DNA from: Protea cynaroides
Lineage: Eukaryota > Streptophyta > Magnoliopsida > Proteales > Proteaceae
Reading direction: 5' to 3'
Assembly (NCBI GenBank): GCA_028583415.1
Contig: CM053266.1
Location: 4,659,217-4,723,216, forward strand
Length of the DNA stretch: 64,000 nucleotides
Below, one piece after another: positions 1 through 11,775 of this stretch. The notes below the pieces were generated by a model, which saw nothing but the letters and a program-made list of their open reading frames with translations, did not search any database and was not told the origin of the DNA. Position 1 is the stretch's first letter; every line of letters starts with the position of its first letter. Both the position numbers and the translations under genes were made by a program.

Positions 1-383
1 GCGCAGTATACCAAAGGACCGTCATTTGAGATACCCAAGATATCAGTCAACTCCTAGCAGTTAAATGAGACCTCTACTCCTTTAACTAAACTGGTAATCC
101 TGAGCTCTCTGCCCCTATTTATAACCTCTGGGTCACCCTCCACCTGTAAACTATAGTAAAATTATTTCACCAACTCAGGACAAGTGCAACCCTCATACAG
201 AATCTCAAGAAGCCAGCCCATATCACCAAATGCTCCCTCCACATCAAATAGGGTTGGGCTGGTCAAGTTGACACAACGACCCCCTTCCACATTCTTACGC
301 TTGTACTAGGGATAGTGTGCCTCTGTTTCAATGGACCTGAAGCGACGGGGATCATGAACTCTGGGGACTTTAATGCGAGCCAT
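1..383 (-). pseudogene. E1 antisense ORF, N-terminal part of a 'putative plant transposon protein' (PF20167-like)
   Basis: Read on the minus strand from an ATG at 383-381, the frame stays aligned with the better-preserved antisense ORF of E2 (13898-15211): it opens MARIKVPRVHDP, then EGAFGDMGWL, CPELVK, and RELRITSLVKGVEVSF. Three in-frame stops (TAG, TAA, TAG) and no frameshift interrupt it before the window edge. The PELV..FY.L...SYVKGV.ISF pattern resembles the PF20167 family, named 'putative plant transposon protein', which has no known activity and no DDE motif I can see. It lies head-to-head with gag (1283), about 900 bp apart, as in E2. The family assignment is from memory of motif style, not a search. 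Confidence 0.7.
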
Positions 384-388
384 GTTGT

Positions 389-820
389 CTGCAAGGGCAT
401 AGACCAACAAGCAACATATCAAATATAGTGAAAATTCAAAATTTTGGCATTATGACGACGTGATTGGCCTCACTTTTCAACCAAACATTTGGGCAAGTGG
501 ACATACATAGGTCCTAAACCATCCTGCAAGGCTCATACAATCGAAAATTTAAACTAGGTAGGTCGAATTTGATGAAATTTTGACAATTGGGGTAAAACCC
601 CAAAATTTAGGTCAAAAATGGGAATTTTCAAGTTTCTATTAAACTAACCGATGAAACTCGAATTTTCTTGAGGGCTTTCATCCATTGGGTGGCCAATAGC
701 AATAACCCCCAATAAAAATCAAATTTTTACGATAAAAAAATATTAATTTGAAGAAAACCCTATAAATGGAGCAAAACCTAGGTATGAAAGCTTAAAAAGG
801 AGAAAGAGTAGGGAACATAC
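389..820 (-). other. Predicted leader intron of the E1 antisense ORF
   Basis: On the minus strand a consensus donor CTCCAG|GTATGTT (exon ends at 821) and an acceptor CCCTTGCAG (ends at 389) enclose 432 nt directly before the antisense ATG. E2 has the same arrangement with 443 nt (13450-13892), so the splice sites look conserved. Prediction only; no transcript evidence. Confidence 0.6.
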
Positions 821-984
821 CTGGAGGAACGGAATGTAGGTTGTAGATCGATGAAAGAATCACCAAATTCATACTGTTGACACTGTAGCAACTCAATGGT
901 GGCGAGTTAAGTTGTGAATAGTAGAAGACAAAAGTAAAAATAAGAAAATGGCTCGAAATCAGATTTTAGAAACCTGATTTGGTG

Positions 985-1135
985 TTGTGTGGTCGTAGAA
1001 TTCGACCAAAAATGCAACCCCACAATCGACCCCACAATCGACCCCACGATCGACCATAGACTCTCGGTGAGCTGATATGGTTCGTACAGTCGCAACCCTA
1101 TGGTCATATATAGTGCGACCCCACGATCGACCCCA
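985..1135. promoter_or_regulatory. Divergent intergenic region of E1 with repeated GTCGA/TCGAC words
   Basis: Between the antisense ORF leader and gag there is a cluster of related words: GTGGTCG, ATCGACCCCAC three times or more, GATCGACCATAG, TATGGTC and GCGACCCCACG. The same core is clustered in the LTRs. A TATA-like run (catatatag) is near 1107. It probably holds control sites for one or both divergent genes; this is inference. Confidence 0.5.
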
Positions 1136-1282
1136 CGATGAAAATACTCTATTTTGACTGAATGACTTTAAAAATTGAAACTTTGCCTTATTTATTTGAA
1201 AATTAACATGAGATTAATGTATATTATGCTTGCCTCATATGTTTCCTTGATTTTCAGACACTACTATAGTCAAAAATAGGAA

Positions 1283-2584
1283 ATGGTTGGCCATAGAGTA
1301 AGTAGAAGGAGACAGAATGTCAACCCATCTCCACCACCTATGGAGATCAATGACAATGAAGGTCAGCAAGGACATGAAGGAAATATTGGAACTCAATTTG
1401 CTGCCTCAAAATGTGCACACCCAAGCCAACCCAACCAACTTTCCTGCACCACCTATGGATTTGGCTACTAAGGTGATGAATTTGGCACAGCAAACATAGC
1501 ATATACAGCAAATGCAAGCCAACATGCACGCTACTATGGGAATTCCTTTTCCAGTTGCAAACACAACATTTCTACATGCATGACAAGCTAGTACGATACC
1601 TGGTGGTAGCAACAATGTACGCCAAGCACCGCAAACACCAGCAGTACAAGGCCAAGTGCCAAACCCTAAGCACCACAAGGCGGGTATAACCAAGGTAATT
1701 ATCAGTACCGATCACCTATGTATGGGGCATATGCACAGTATCAGCTTGATCACTCTAGACTGATGGAGCATTTCCTGAAATTGAAGCCAAAGGAATTGAC
1801 AGGAAAACCATCAGATCCGTTGTGGCCAGCTCACTGGATCGACGAAATGGAAAGAAACTTTATGATGATGACTATAAATGAATAAGAAAAGGTATTATGT
1901 GCCACATTTATGTTGAAAGGTGACGCACACCACTGGTGGAAATCAACTAGAAGTTATCTGTTAACAAAGCACGCCAAACTGACATGGGCTATTTATAAAG
2001 AAGCTTTCTTCGAGAAGTATTTTCCAAGGAGTTTTAGAGATCAAATGGAAAAGGAGTTTCTGAGTCTGTATCAGGGACAGATAATTGTAGACGTATATCA
2101 ACAATGTTATGAAAAACTATTTTTCTTCGCTCCCTCTAGTATGCAGGAGGAAAATACCAAAACCCAAAGGTTCGTCATGGGACTTAGGGGAAGTATCCGT
2201 GAGCATGTTTTGGGATTAAAAGAGAAGATTTATAATGAAGCAGTACAGATTACTCAAATACTGGAATTGAGCCAGAGGAAAAGCTACCTTGCTCAGAACA
2301 GGGGCATTAAGAGGCCTATTGGAAATACATATAATGGAAGGAACACCAAGACATTCAAACCCTTCCGTACTCAAGGCTTTAATACTGCAGCCAATTCTAC
2401 CCCAATAGCCCCACCTCTGCAAAAGCAAAGTAGTGCTGGAGTTAAATATTTCAACTGGGATCAAGTAGGACATTATTCAAGAGAGTGTCCCAAGCCAAGG
2501 AACCAATTACAGCAAGGAAAAGTTTATGCAGTTACTTCTGAGGATGCTGTCGCATCGCCTGATTTGGTCACAGGTATGACCTAA
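1283..2584 (+). pseudogene. E1 gag (degenerate)
   Basis: Capsid/nucleocapsid polyprotein of a Ty3/gypsy element. The start is set at the ATG at 1283 because the following residues (MVGHRVSRRRQN) match E2's gag start (MSGRRVTRQTRN). The N-terminal region is frameshifted and has stops (for example TAA near 1881). From 1910 a 224-codon stretch is open and carries the retrotransposon gag core (KGDAHHWW, FFEKYFPRSFRDQMEKEF, GLRGSIREH). The zinc knuckle near 2447-2500 has lost two of its cysteines: KYFNWDQVGHYSREC in place of a CxxCxxxGHxxxxC box. The unspliced frame ends in TAA at 2582-2584, just after a splice-donor-like site. Confidence 0.85.
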
Positions 2585-2642
2585 ACTTTTTATTTTGTAC
2601 TACATTGTGTGAGCATGTAGACTAAATTAAATCAAATCACAG
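2574..2642 (+). other. Intron-like segment between E1 gag and protease (69 nt)
   Basis: GTCACAG|GTATGACC begins and AAATCACAG|GTGTCG ends a 69-nt T-rich segment with in-frame stops and a plant-like branch point (GACTAAA) about 20 nt from the acceptor. Splicing would fuse ...DLVTG directly to VVPINGVPARV in frame, which is how gag and protease are joined in related single-ORF elements. E2 has the same boundaries (70 nt). Confidence 0.6.
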
Positions 2643-5600
2643 GTGTCGTACCTATTAATGGCGTACCCGCCAGAGTACTCTTTGACTCTGGAGCTACTCA
2701 TTCTTTTATATCTGTGTCTTTTGGAAAGAAGTTAAATCTACCCCTCAGACCTGTAGACTACAAACTATTTGTACGATCACCTATGAGATTAGAAGTAAAA
2801 CTAGACAAAGATTATGGACCATGTCTTGTTCTTATCGACGAGAAGATTTTGGAGGCAACCTTAATCCAACTCGAGATGGCAGACTTTATGTTATCTTGGG
2901 AATGGATTGGTTAGCTCGACACTCCGCAAACCTATTATGTGCGAAAAAGAAACTGACATTTAAAGACAAGGAAGGAGCAGAGTTTAGTTTTGCAAGAACC
3001 AAACTTCTCCGTAAACGAAAACTCATTCCCTCTGCATTAAAGGCTAGAAAATGCCTCGAGAAAGGAGGAATTGGGTATTTAGTATCCGTGGTCGACCTCA
3101 CCAAGGAAGCACCACGAATGAAAGATATTGAAGTTGTGTGTAAATTTCTGGATGTATTTTCTGAGGAACTACTAGGACTACCAATCGACCGAGCGACAGA
3201 GTTCGTTATAGATCTTATACCTAAAGCCGCACAAGTATCGAAAGCACTCTATCGAATGGCTCCTACTGAACTGAAGGAACTGAAGGTACAATTACAGGAG
3301 TTACTAGACAAGGGTTATATTAGACCCAGCATATCACCATGGGGAGCGCCAGTATTGTTTGTGAAAAAGAAGGACAGTAGCGTTTGACTATGTATAGACT
3401 ATCAGGAATTTAATAAGCTTACAATCAAGAATCGGTACCCATTACCTCAGATCGATGACTTCTCTGATCAGTTGCAAGGTGCCAAAGTGTTCTCCAAAAT
3501 TGATCTTCGGTCAGCATACCATCAGTTGAAGATTAAGGAAGGTGATATTCCGAAGACAGCATTTAGAACCAGATATAGACATTATGAATTTTTAGTTATG
3601 TCTTTTAGATTAACTGATGCACCTACAATTTTTATGGAACTCATGAATCGGGTATTCCATGATATGTTGGATACATCAGTTATTGTATTTATTGATGACA
3701 TACTAGTCTACTCCAAGGACAAAGAAACTCATATCACAAATCTAAAAGTCGCTTTGCAACGACTAAGAAAAGAAAAGTTTTACGCAAAACTTACTAAGTG
3801 TGAGTTCTGGCTGAATGAAGTCGCTTTCTTAGGCCATGTTGTATCCACTGAAGGAATTAAAGTGGATCCTAGCAAGATTGAAGCCATTGTAAAATGGAAA
3901 GCACTTAAGAATGTTGTCGTAATCTAACGTTTCTTAGGTTTAGCTGGTTATTATCGACAATTCGTGGAAGATTACTCTAGAATCATCGTACCTCTCACCA
4001 GTCTGACAAAGAAAGGAGAAAAGTTTGTTTGGACTGATAAATGTGAAGAGTATTTCCAAACATTGAAGGCTAGATGATATCAGCTCCCATCTTGACTATT
4101 CCAATCCTTGGATAACCATTTACCTTGTACACCGATGCGTCTGGGTTAGGTTCGGGATGTGTGCTTATGCAAGGAAAATAAATAATTGTGTATGCCTCAA
4201 GACAATTGAAGACACGTGAAAAGTACTATCCCACTCATGACTTGGAATTAATAGTGGTGGTACATGCTGTCAAGATATGGAGACATTATTTGTATAGAGA
4301 GAAGTTTCAGATTAAATCAGATCATAAGAGTCTCACTCATCTTTTTAATCAGAAGGAGTTGAACATGAGATAGAGAAGATGGCTGAAATTACTGAAGGAT
4401 TATGATTGCAATATCCAGTATCATCCAGGAAAAAATAATGTAGTTGCTGACGCACTAAGCAGGAAAGCTATAACAGAATCCCAAGAAGAAGCTAGTGCAA
4501 ATGCAGTAGTGTGTGTCATAGGAAGAGTATTTAATTACGATAAAGAGCAGTTCCTGATTGATATTCTGAATGAATCAACAAACACATTTTCTACATTGAT
4601 GATTGTACCTGATCTGATTAACGAGGTAAAGACAGCTATTAAATCAGACCCTTATCTGATAATGGTGCAAGAAGACCTTGAAAAAGGTAGGACTACACCT
4701 GAGTTCACCTTGGACATTGAAAAGGTACTAAGATACAAAGAAAATGTATGTATTTCTAAAAATGAAGACTTGGATATTAGACAAAGACTCATGAAGGAAG
4801 CCCACACCACTGCGTATTCGGTACACCCTAGAAGCACGAAGATGTACCATGATTTAAAGAACTCTATTGGTGGAGAGGAATGAAAGCGGATGTAGATAAA
4901 TTTGTGTCTCAATGCCTGAACTGTCAGTGAGTCAAGGCTGAAAGGCAAAGACCTGTAGGATTGTTGCATCCACTGCCAAAACCAGCATGGAAATGGGACT
5001 GCATCACTATGGACTTTGTCCCCGGGTTACCATTGACTCCTTGAGTACTTGACGCAGTCTGGTGATTGTAGATCATTTGACTAATTCAACTCGTTTCATA
5101 GCTATATGAACTTAGTATACCCTAGAGAGGTTAGGTAAGATGTATGTTGATAATATTGTCAGATTGCATGGTGTACCTGAAAGCATCGTATCGGACAAAG
5201 ACCCACGTTTTACCTAAAGGTTTTGGGAAGGATTACAAAAGGTTATGGGTACAACGTTGAAATTTAGTACTGCATTACAACCTCATATCGATGGACAATC
5301 AGAACGTACCATTTAGATTTTAGAAGATATGTTATGAGCTTGTGTAATTGATTTCAAAGGATCATGGGATGAGAAATAATCATTGATTGAGTTCGCTTAT
5401 AACAACAGCTATCAAGCGACTATACAGATGTCACCCTATGAAGCATTGTATGGTAAGAAGTGTTGAACTCTTTTATTTTGGAACAAAGTTGGAGAACAGA
5501 GTATTGTTGGACCAGAGTTTGTTAAAGAGACTTGTCATGTGGTCGACATTATCAAGGAAAGAGTCCGAACAGCTCAAAACCGTCAGATGCAATATGCAAA

Positions 5601-5698
5601 TAATCGATGCAGAGATCTCGAATTCACCATAAGTGATAAGGTATTTCTAAAAATATCTCCTATGAGTGGTTTAAAAAGGTTTGGACAGAAGGGAAAGT
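2643..5698 (+). pseudogene. E1 pol, protease to integrase (broken)
   Basis: Domains in order: aspartic protease with the catalytic triplet D-S-G at 2684-2692 and the ILGMDWL flap-side motif in a shifted frame near 2892; RT with F-I-D-D at 3688-3699; RNase H from about 4110 (YTDASGLGSGC, KSDHKSL); integrase zinc-binding region near 4800-4930 and catalytic core after that. Multiple stops (for example TGA at 3386-3388, TAA near 3925, TAG near 4371) and frameshifts make it non-functional. The frame is cut at 5698 by E3 and its C-terminal part resumes at 28312. Confidence 0.9.
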
Positions 5699-5939
5699 TG
5701 TAAGACCCGCACTCTGTAAACCCGGTCTAAACCTTGGTTTTATGTCGTGGCAGGTCTTCCGATCATCACCGAGCCAGACGGGACAAGCGGATGACAAACA
5801 GGTATGAAATCAGACCAAAGGCGATCAAATCAACATGATTTTATGTTGACCGATCGATGGTACCGGTCTTGGTACCAGTCGACCGGTCAGGTCTGCGCAG
5901 CTAAGTGTGGAAATCCAAAAATTTACTTCTGAGGGTCCC
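5699..5939 (+). mobile_element. E3 5' LTR, first part (U3)
   Basis: Matches the first 240 bp of the 3' LTR at 25977. It contains the E3 family word cluster (GACCGATCGATGGTACCGG, CCAGTCGACCGGTC) at about 5846-5895. Interrupted at 5939 by E2; GTCCC (5935-5939) is E2's target duplication, repeated at 17799-17803. Confidence 0.95.
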
Positions 5940-6227
5940 TGTTACACCCCAATTCCGCACATTTCAGAATGGGGTGATGAACCGCTAAATAACCAACGGT
6001 TCAACCAGGATCTCGAATAGGCTATCCCCATTTTATCCAAACTTTCACACATCCATAATCATAATCAGAGTAATACACAATAGCAGAAAATCTATAATAA
6101 ATTGAACTGAGCAACTAAAATGATATCATAAATTTAATAGCGAATTATTCTGTTTTCAACTGAGACATAAATATTTAAATACCAAATACATGTCTTATAA
6201 ATCCAATAAAGGAACCTATAAAAATAT

Positions 6228-6349
6228 CTAATCAAATACGCACGAGTTGCACTCGCAAGAGGAGTCGTGTGTATCATCTTCAGCTCCAGCGTCCATTGCT
6301 GCTATATTCCCGTACGCAAACGCGTTCATATAGTCTTCAACTGTGTAAC
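6228..6349 (-). CDS. LTR-encoded CECxxC peptide (E2 3' LTR, predicted exon 3)
   Basis: Exon 3 starts after the acceptor GATGATGCAG (AG at 6351-6350) and reads GYTVEDYMNAFAYG, then AAMDAGAEDDTHD, and ends SSCECNSCVFD before a stop. The frame is also open upstream to a possible ATG at 6422, so the true start is unknown. The same peptide occurs at the same place in the other LTR families here, with mostly silent or conservative differences. I do not recognise the family. The acidic middle and the C-terminal CxCxxC could bind a metal (inference). Confidence 0.5.
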
Positions 6350-6499
6350 CTGCATCATCAACTAAAAATATTCGACGTCGAGGGGTGAGCACACAACATG
6401 GCTCAGTGAGTAGCCAAAACAATGAAACATTACATATGCATGCACATCAATTTATATCTTTGGTCTGGTTTGAAGTTTGCAATATGCAATAGAAAGGTT

Positions 6500-6954
6500 G
6501 AGGTAGCCAAAGGTCGCGTTTATTGACTCTGCCTCTATACATGAGTGTGTGATGTTACCCGAAGATCACGTTTATCGTCAACTCACATGCACCCAATCAT
6601 GAACATTATATAACAAAGGTTACGTTTATTGCTATATAGTGTCATACCAACACGTAAGCCCCTATTGGTGAGGGCTGCAAACTAGGCTCGCAACTAACCA
6701 ATCCTAATGCCAAACATTGTATCCAAGGCCTCACCCCAGCATCCCTCAGAATGTCCATAGAGATAGAGCTAAGGCCCCCCGGTAGAGTCAGAGACTACAA
6801 GGACCGAGACCACCTCCCCTGATACTCTACGACATAATAGTTTCGCTAAGGTAATGGCGATACGACGATGCCAATGCACAAGACTTGAGTTAGAGATAGA
6901 GCTAAAGTGTTGAGACTCACCAAAGGTTAACGTTTATTGACGTTCTCATCACAC
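6500..6954 (-). repeat. Hairpins with a repeated AATAAACG..ACCTTTG loop (E2 3' LTR)
   Basis: Four copies of a near-constant word (minus-strand AATAAACGTTAACCTTTG and variants) at 6507-6524, 6559-6576, 6614-6630 and 6920-6938. Each is flanked by short complementary arms that differ between copies, for example GAGGCAG/GCTACCTC and GTGT..GAGA/TCTC..ACAC. The same four occur in the other E2 LTR (about 16060-16505). Confidence 0.6.
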
Positions 6955-8221
6955 CCCCCCTGATACTCGCTCGCATCAAGCACATCAACCACACACATAC
7001 AAGCACATGCCTATTCCTATCATCATCATCATCATCATGTTATAAACAATAAAGTAAATATGCATGAACAAATAATAGAAATATTAGATGGCATGCTGTA
7101 TGCACATAACAATCATATTCGCATAGAATCAAACATAGCATAGGACTCAAGAAATAGAAAACAGTTTATTATTAACCAATTTAGTTTGGAGTTAAGGTTT
7201 CTCACCTTAGTTTGCTATAGGATGTTTTTCCAAGCTTTAGAATCACCTCTACAGTGTTATTATAATGCTAGTAAACCTAACAAAGTCGGTGGAATTTAAT
7301 TAGAATTAATTCTGAATTTAAAAACCATACTGTTATCTGAGGGTCGATGCTCAGAATGCGTAGGGTTGATGGGTCTATCGACCCTGTCCTCTTTCTGAAC
7401 TTCCCGAATGCTGAGGGTCGATGGTCAGGGTGCATAGGGTCGATAGGTCTATCGACCCTGTGTGCGACCCTCTGTGCAATCAGGTCTAATTTCTAGTTTT
7501 TAATTCATTCTTCATGTTTGGGGTCCTATGGCTTGCTTCCACATTCCATTAAACATTCATTCCATGGTCTGAAACCATGATTCATCCTCTTAAATAGCTT
7601 TCATGCATTCTCCTAGGGTTTTCCATGAAAACCTAACCATGGATGGATGGTTTGGGTTTCTTCAAAATCCTACACTCAACCATATCTAACCTAAGGTCTG
7701 TAAAAACTCATGGAATTAGTATCCATACCTGAGAAGATTATTTTTCTCTGGAAATTCTTCTCCTTTTTGCTAAGTCTTCTTCCTTGCCTCTTTTCTTCCT
7801 CTTTTCCTTCTTCTCTCTTTCTCTCAATTCAATTAGGGTTGTGAAAGGAGTGAAAGTGGCTTAGGGACGTCCTTTAAATAGAGTAGGAATGTCCTATAAT
7901 AGTCCCATTGAGATTTGGAAAGAATCCCAATAAAAAATTAAGAAGTTTCCTAATTTCAGTTTCGACGGTAAGTGAGGGTCGATTAGAGGGTCGATGATCC
8001 CGTCGACCCTGTGGTCTGACACTGTCCGACCCTCTGTCCATTTTCCAGGGTATGAGTTTCTAATTTGAGAGGGTCGAGCCTGTTTAGCTGGGTATGCGAC
8101 CCTTGCTCTATTTTAAGTATTTTTGGGTCGATTTGATACCTGGGATCTCGCTCTCCTTCACGCCCTTGGTCCATTGACTCGACCATGATGGGTAAACCTG
8201 GTTCAAGGTGGTAAGACCGGG

Positions 8222-11200
8222 TTAGTTTGACACGGGTCTTACAACTCCCCCCAACTTATTAAAAATTTCATCCTCGAAATTGGACGTACCTTCTGAATCA
8301 AATAAGTGAGGGTATTGCTTCCGCATAGCATTTTCTTCTTCCCATGTAACTTCTTCCATGTCTCTACTTTTCCTTGTGACCTTAACATAGTAGATATCTC
8401 TGTTGCGTAGACGTTGAACCTTTCGAATAGTGATTTCCATTGGTGTTACTTCAAATGTCAAATCATCAGTCAATTCTGGCAAATCCACTGTCAAAACATG
8501 CGTTGGGTCTTTGACATACTTCTTCAATAAGGAAATGTGAAATACGTCATGCACACTTGACATAGAAGGTGGTAGTGCTAACTGATAAGCTACTTTTCCA
8601 CGCTTAGCCAGAATTTCATATGGCCCGACATATCTTGGACTTAGTTTCTCTTTTTAACCGAACCTTTTCAATCCTTGCATAGGCGATACCTTTAAAAATA
8701 CTTTATCACCTACGGCGAACTCTAGATCTCTTCGTCGAGTATCTGCGTATTGCTTCTGATGGTTCTGAGCTGTTCTTACTCTTTCCTTGATAATGTCGAC
8801 CACTCGACAGGTTTCTTCAACGAATTCCGGTCCAACAATACCACGTTCTCCAACTTCATTCCAAAACAAAGGAGTTCGACACTTTCTGCCATATAGTGTT
8901 TCATAAGGTGACATCTGTATAGTAGCCTGATAGCTATTATTATAAGCGAACTCGATCAATGGTAATCTTTCATCCCATGACCCCTTGAAATCAATTACAC
9001 ATGCTCGTAGCATATCTTCCAGAACCTGAATTGTGCGCTCTGACTATCCATCTGTCTGTGGATGGAATGCAGTACTGAACTTTAATGTTGTACCCATAGC
9101 CTTTTGTAGTCCTTCCCAAAACTTGGAAGTAAATCGGGGATCTCTATCAGACACAATGCTTTCTGGTACACCGTGTAAGCGAACAATGTTATCCACATAC
9201 AGCTTCGCTAACCTTTCTAGTGTATACTGAGGTCGTATAGGTATGAAGCGAGCTGTTTTAGTCAGACGGTCCACAATCACCCAAACTGCGTCAACTACTC
9301 GAGGAGTCAATGGTAGTCCTGTGACGAAGTCCACAGTGATGCAGTCCCATTTCCATGCTGGTTCCGGTAACGGCTGTAACAGTCCTGCGGGTCTTTGTCG
9401 TTCAGCCTTTACTTTCTGACAATTTAGGCATTGAGACACGAACTTAGCTACATCTGCTTTCATTCCCCTCCACCAATATAGTTTCTTTAGATCATGATAC
9501 ATTTTTGTACCTCCAGGATGTATCGAATAGATGGTGGTATGAGCTTCTTTCATCAGTCGGTGTCTAATGTCCACACTTTCTGTTTCGGGTACACATATTC
9601 TTCCTTTGTATTTCAATACTTTTTCTTCATCCAAGGTGAACTCAGGGTTAGTCCTACCTTTCTCTATGTCTTCTTGTACTATTCTCAGATAAGGATCTGC
9701 TTTGATAGCTGTCTTCACTTCATCCATTATATCCGGTATAATCTTCAATGCTGCGAACATATTCGAAAACTGATGAATAAACCCTTGGTTGGCTGATCCA
9801 TCCGTTGTGTCTATCACATACTGCTCTTTGCCATGATTGAATACCATTCCGGTAGTGCACATTGCCGCAGTCGTGCTAACTTCTCCTTGAGATTTTATCA
9901 ATGCTTTTCTGCTCAATGCATCTGCTACTACGTTCGCTTTTCCTGGATGATACTGGATATCACAATCATAGTCTTTCAATAGTTCCTGCCATCTTCTTTG
10001 TCTCATATTCAACTCCTTCTGATTAAATAAATAAGTAAGACTTTTATGGTCCGACTTAATCTGAAATTTTTCTCCATATAAATAATGTCTCCATATCTTG
10101 ACAGCATGTACTACTGCCGCTAGCTCCAAATCATGAGTGGGATAATTTTTCTCATGTACCTTTAACTGTCTTGACGCATAAGCAATTACTTGCTCTCCTT
10201 GCATAAGCACACATCCTAATCCCAATCCCAACGCATCGGTATATAAGGTAAATGTCTGTTCTGGGATCAGAATAGTCAAAATCGGAGCGGATATCAATCT
10301 GGTCTTCAATGTTTGAAAACTCTTTTCACACTTATCCATCCATATAAATTTTTCACCTTTCTTGGTCAAACTGGTGAGAGGTACGACAATCCGAGAATAG
10401 TCTTCTACGAATCTCCGATAATAACCAGCTAGACCCAGAAAACTTTTAATTTCTGAAACGCTCTTTGGTGCTTCCCACTTTACGATAGCCTCGATCTTAC
10501 TAGGGTCCACTTTGATTCCTTCAGTGGATACTACATGGCCTAGAAAGGCGACTTCACTTAGCCAAAACTCATACTTTGAAAATTTGGCGTATAACTTCTT
10601 TTTCCTTAAACGTTGTAGGGCTGCGTTTAGGTTCTTGACATGGGTTTCCTTGTCCTTGGAATATACCAATATGTCATCAATAAATACTATAACCAACGTG
10701 TCCAACATATCGTGGAAAACTCGGTTCATAAGTTCCATGAATGTTGTCGGTGCATTGGTTAATCCGAATGACATTACTAAGAATTCATAATGTCCGTATC
10801 TTGTCCTGAAAGCTATCTTCGGAATGTCACCTTCTTTAATCTTCAGTTGATGATAGCCCGATCGAAGATCGATTTTTGAAAATACTTTTGCTCCCTGTAA
10901 CTGATCGAACAAGTCATCGATCCTAGGTAGTGGGTATCGATTCTTGATTGTCAGTTTGTTCAACTCTCGATAGTCGATACATAATCGAACGCTACCATCC
11001 TTCTTCTTTACGAACAACACCGGTGCTCCCCATGGAGATATACTGGGTCTAATATAACCCTTGTCCAGCAGTTCTTGTAATTGCACTTTTAATTCCTTCA
11101 GTTCAGTAGGAGCCATTCTATAAGGTGCCTTTCATACGGGTGCGGCTCCAGGTATCAGGTCTATTACAAACTCTGTGGCACGGTCGGGTGGTAATCCGGG

Positions 11201-11705
11201 AAAATCTTGCACGACATCAATATCTTCCATTCATGGCATGTCCTTGGTTAGGTCAACCACTGATACTAGATATCCGACAGCCCCTTTCTCAAGGCACTTC
11301 TTAGCCTTAAATGCTGAGAGTATGAGCTTTCGTCTCCTGGGAAGTTTGGTTCCCGAGAACTGAATTCTGCTCCTTCTTTATCTATAAATGTTAGCTTCTT
11401 TTCGGCACATAATAGATTTGCAGAATGCCGAGCTAACCAGTCCATTCCCAAGATGACGTCAAAGTCTACCATCTCAAGTTGTATCAAGGTTGCATCCAAA
11501 GTCTGCTCTCCAATGAGAACTGGACATGGTCCATAACCTTTCTCTAATTCCACTTCTAATCCCATCGGTGACCGTACAAGTAATTTGTAGTCTAATGTTT
11601 TGATGGGCAAATTGGTCTTCTTTTCAAATGACACAGATATAAATGAATGAGTAGCTCCTGAATCAAAGAGTACTCTGGCGGGTATGCCATTGATAGGTAC
11701 GATAC
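8222..11705 (-). pseudogene. E2 pol (protease, RT, RNase H, integrase, chromodomain-like tail)
   Basis: Protease catalytic D-S-G at 11664-11656 and ILGMDWL near 11450; a frameshift near 11340; two TGA stops between 11240 and 11125. Then comes a 690-codon open stretch (11116-9044) with RT (SPWGAPVLFVKKKDG, F-I-D-D at 10684-10673), RNase H (YTDALGLGLGC, SDHKSLTYLF, ADALSRK) and the integrase zinc-binding and first catalytic parts (HTTIYSIHPGG, CLNCQK, SDRDPRFTSKFW). Stops at 9044-9046 and 8654-8656 split off the integrase C-terminus and the tail (VEEVTWEEENAMRKQYPHLF, near 8340). The frame runs past the polypurine tract and ends in the LTR. Non-functional as it stands. Confidence 0.93.
8244..8255 (-). 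promoter_or_regulatory. E2 polypurine tract
   Basis: On the minus strand, AGTTGGGGGGAGT lies immediately before the TGTAAGACC start of the 3' LTR, the position expected for plus-strand priming of an LTR element. Confidence 0.85.
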
Positions 11706-11775
11706 CTGTGATTCGTTTTTACTTAGTCTACATGCTCAATCAATGTAATTAAAATCTTAAAAGTTTTGGTCATAC
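11706..11775 (-). other. Intron-like segment between E2 gag and protease (70 nt)
   Basis: Minus strand CACAG|GTATGACC...CGAATCACAG|GTATCG. Removing these 70 nt joins ...DVVTG to IVPINGIPARV in frame, whereas the unspliced frame ends at 11723. A CTAAG branch-point-like word sits about 20 nt from the acceptor. Same sites as in E1 at 2574-2642. Confidence 0.6.

Larger units (their letters stand above)
5940..8243 (-). mobile_element. E2 3' LTR
   Basis: 2304 bp. On the minus strand: U3 with a GGGTCGA/TCGACCC word cluster (7975-8150), TATA-like TATTTAAA (about 7873-7881), purine-rich exon 1 with donor CTTCTCAG|GTATGG (exon ends 7729), a second word cluster in intron 1 (7342-7475), predicted exon 2 at 7276-7206, hairpin array in intron 2, and exon 3 from 6349 with a conserved peptide. 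A (CAT)n run lies at about 7018-7037. The pair is 15491-17798. Confidence 0.95.

Noticed and set aside
6500..6954. CRISPR-like array
   Set aside because: Plant nuclear DNA, irregular spacing, and the repeats sit in LTRs with variable flanking arms.
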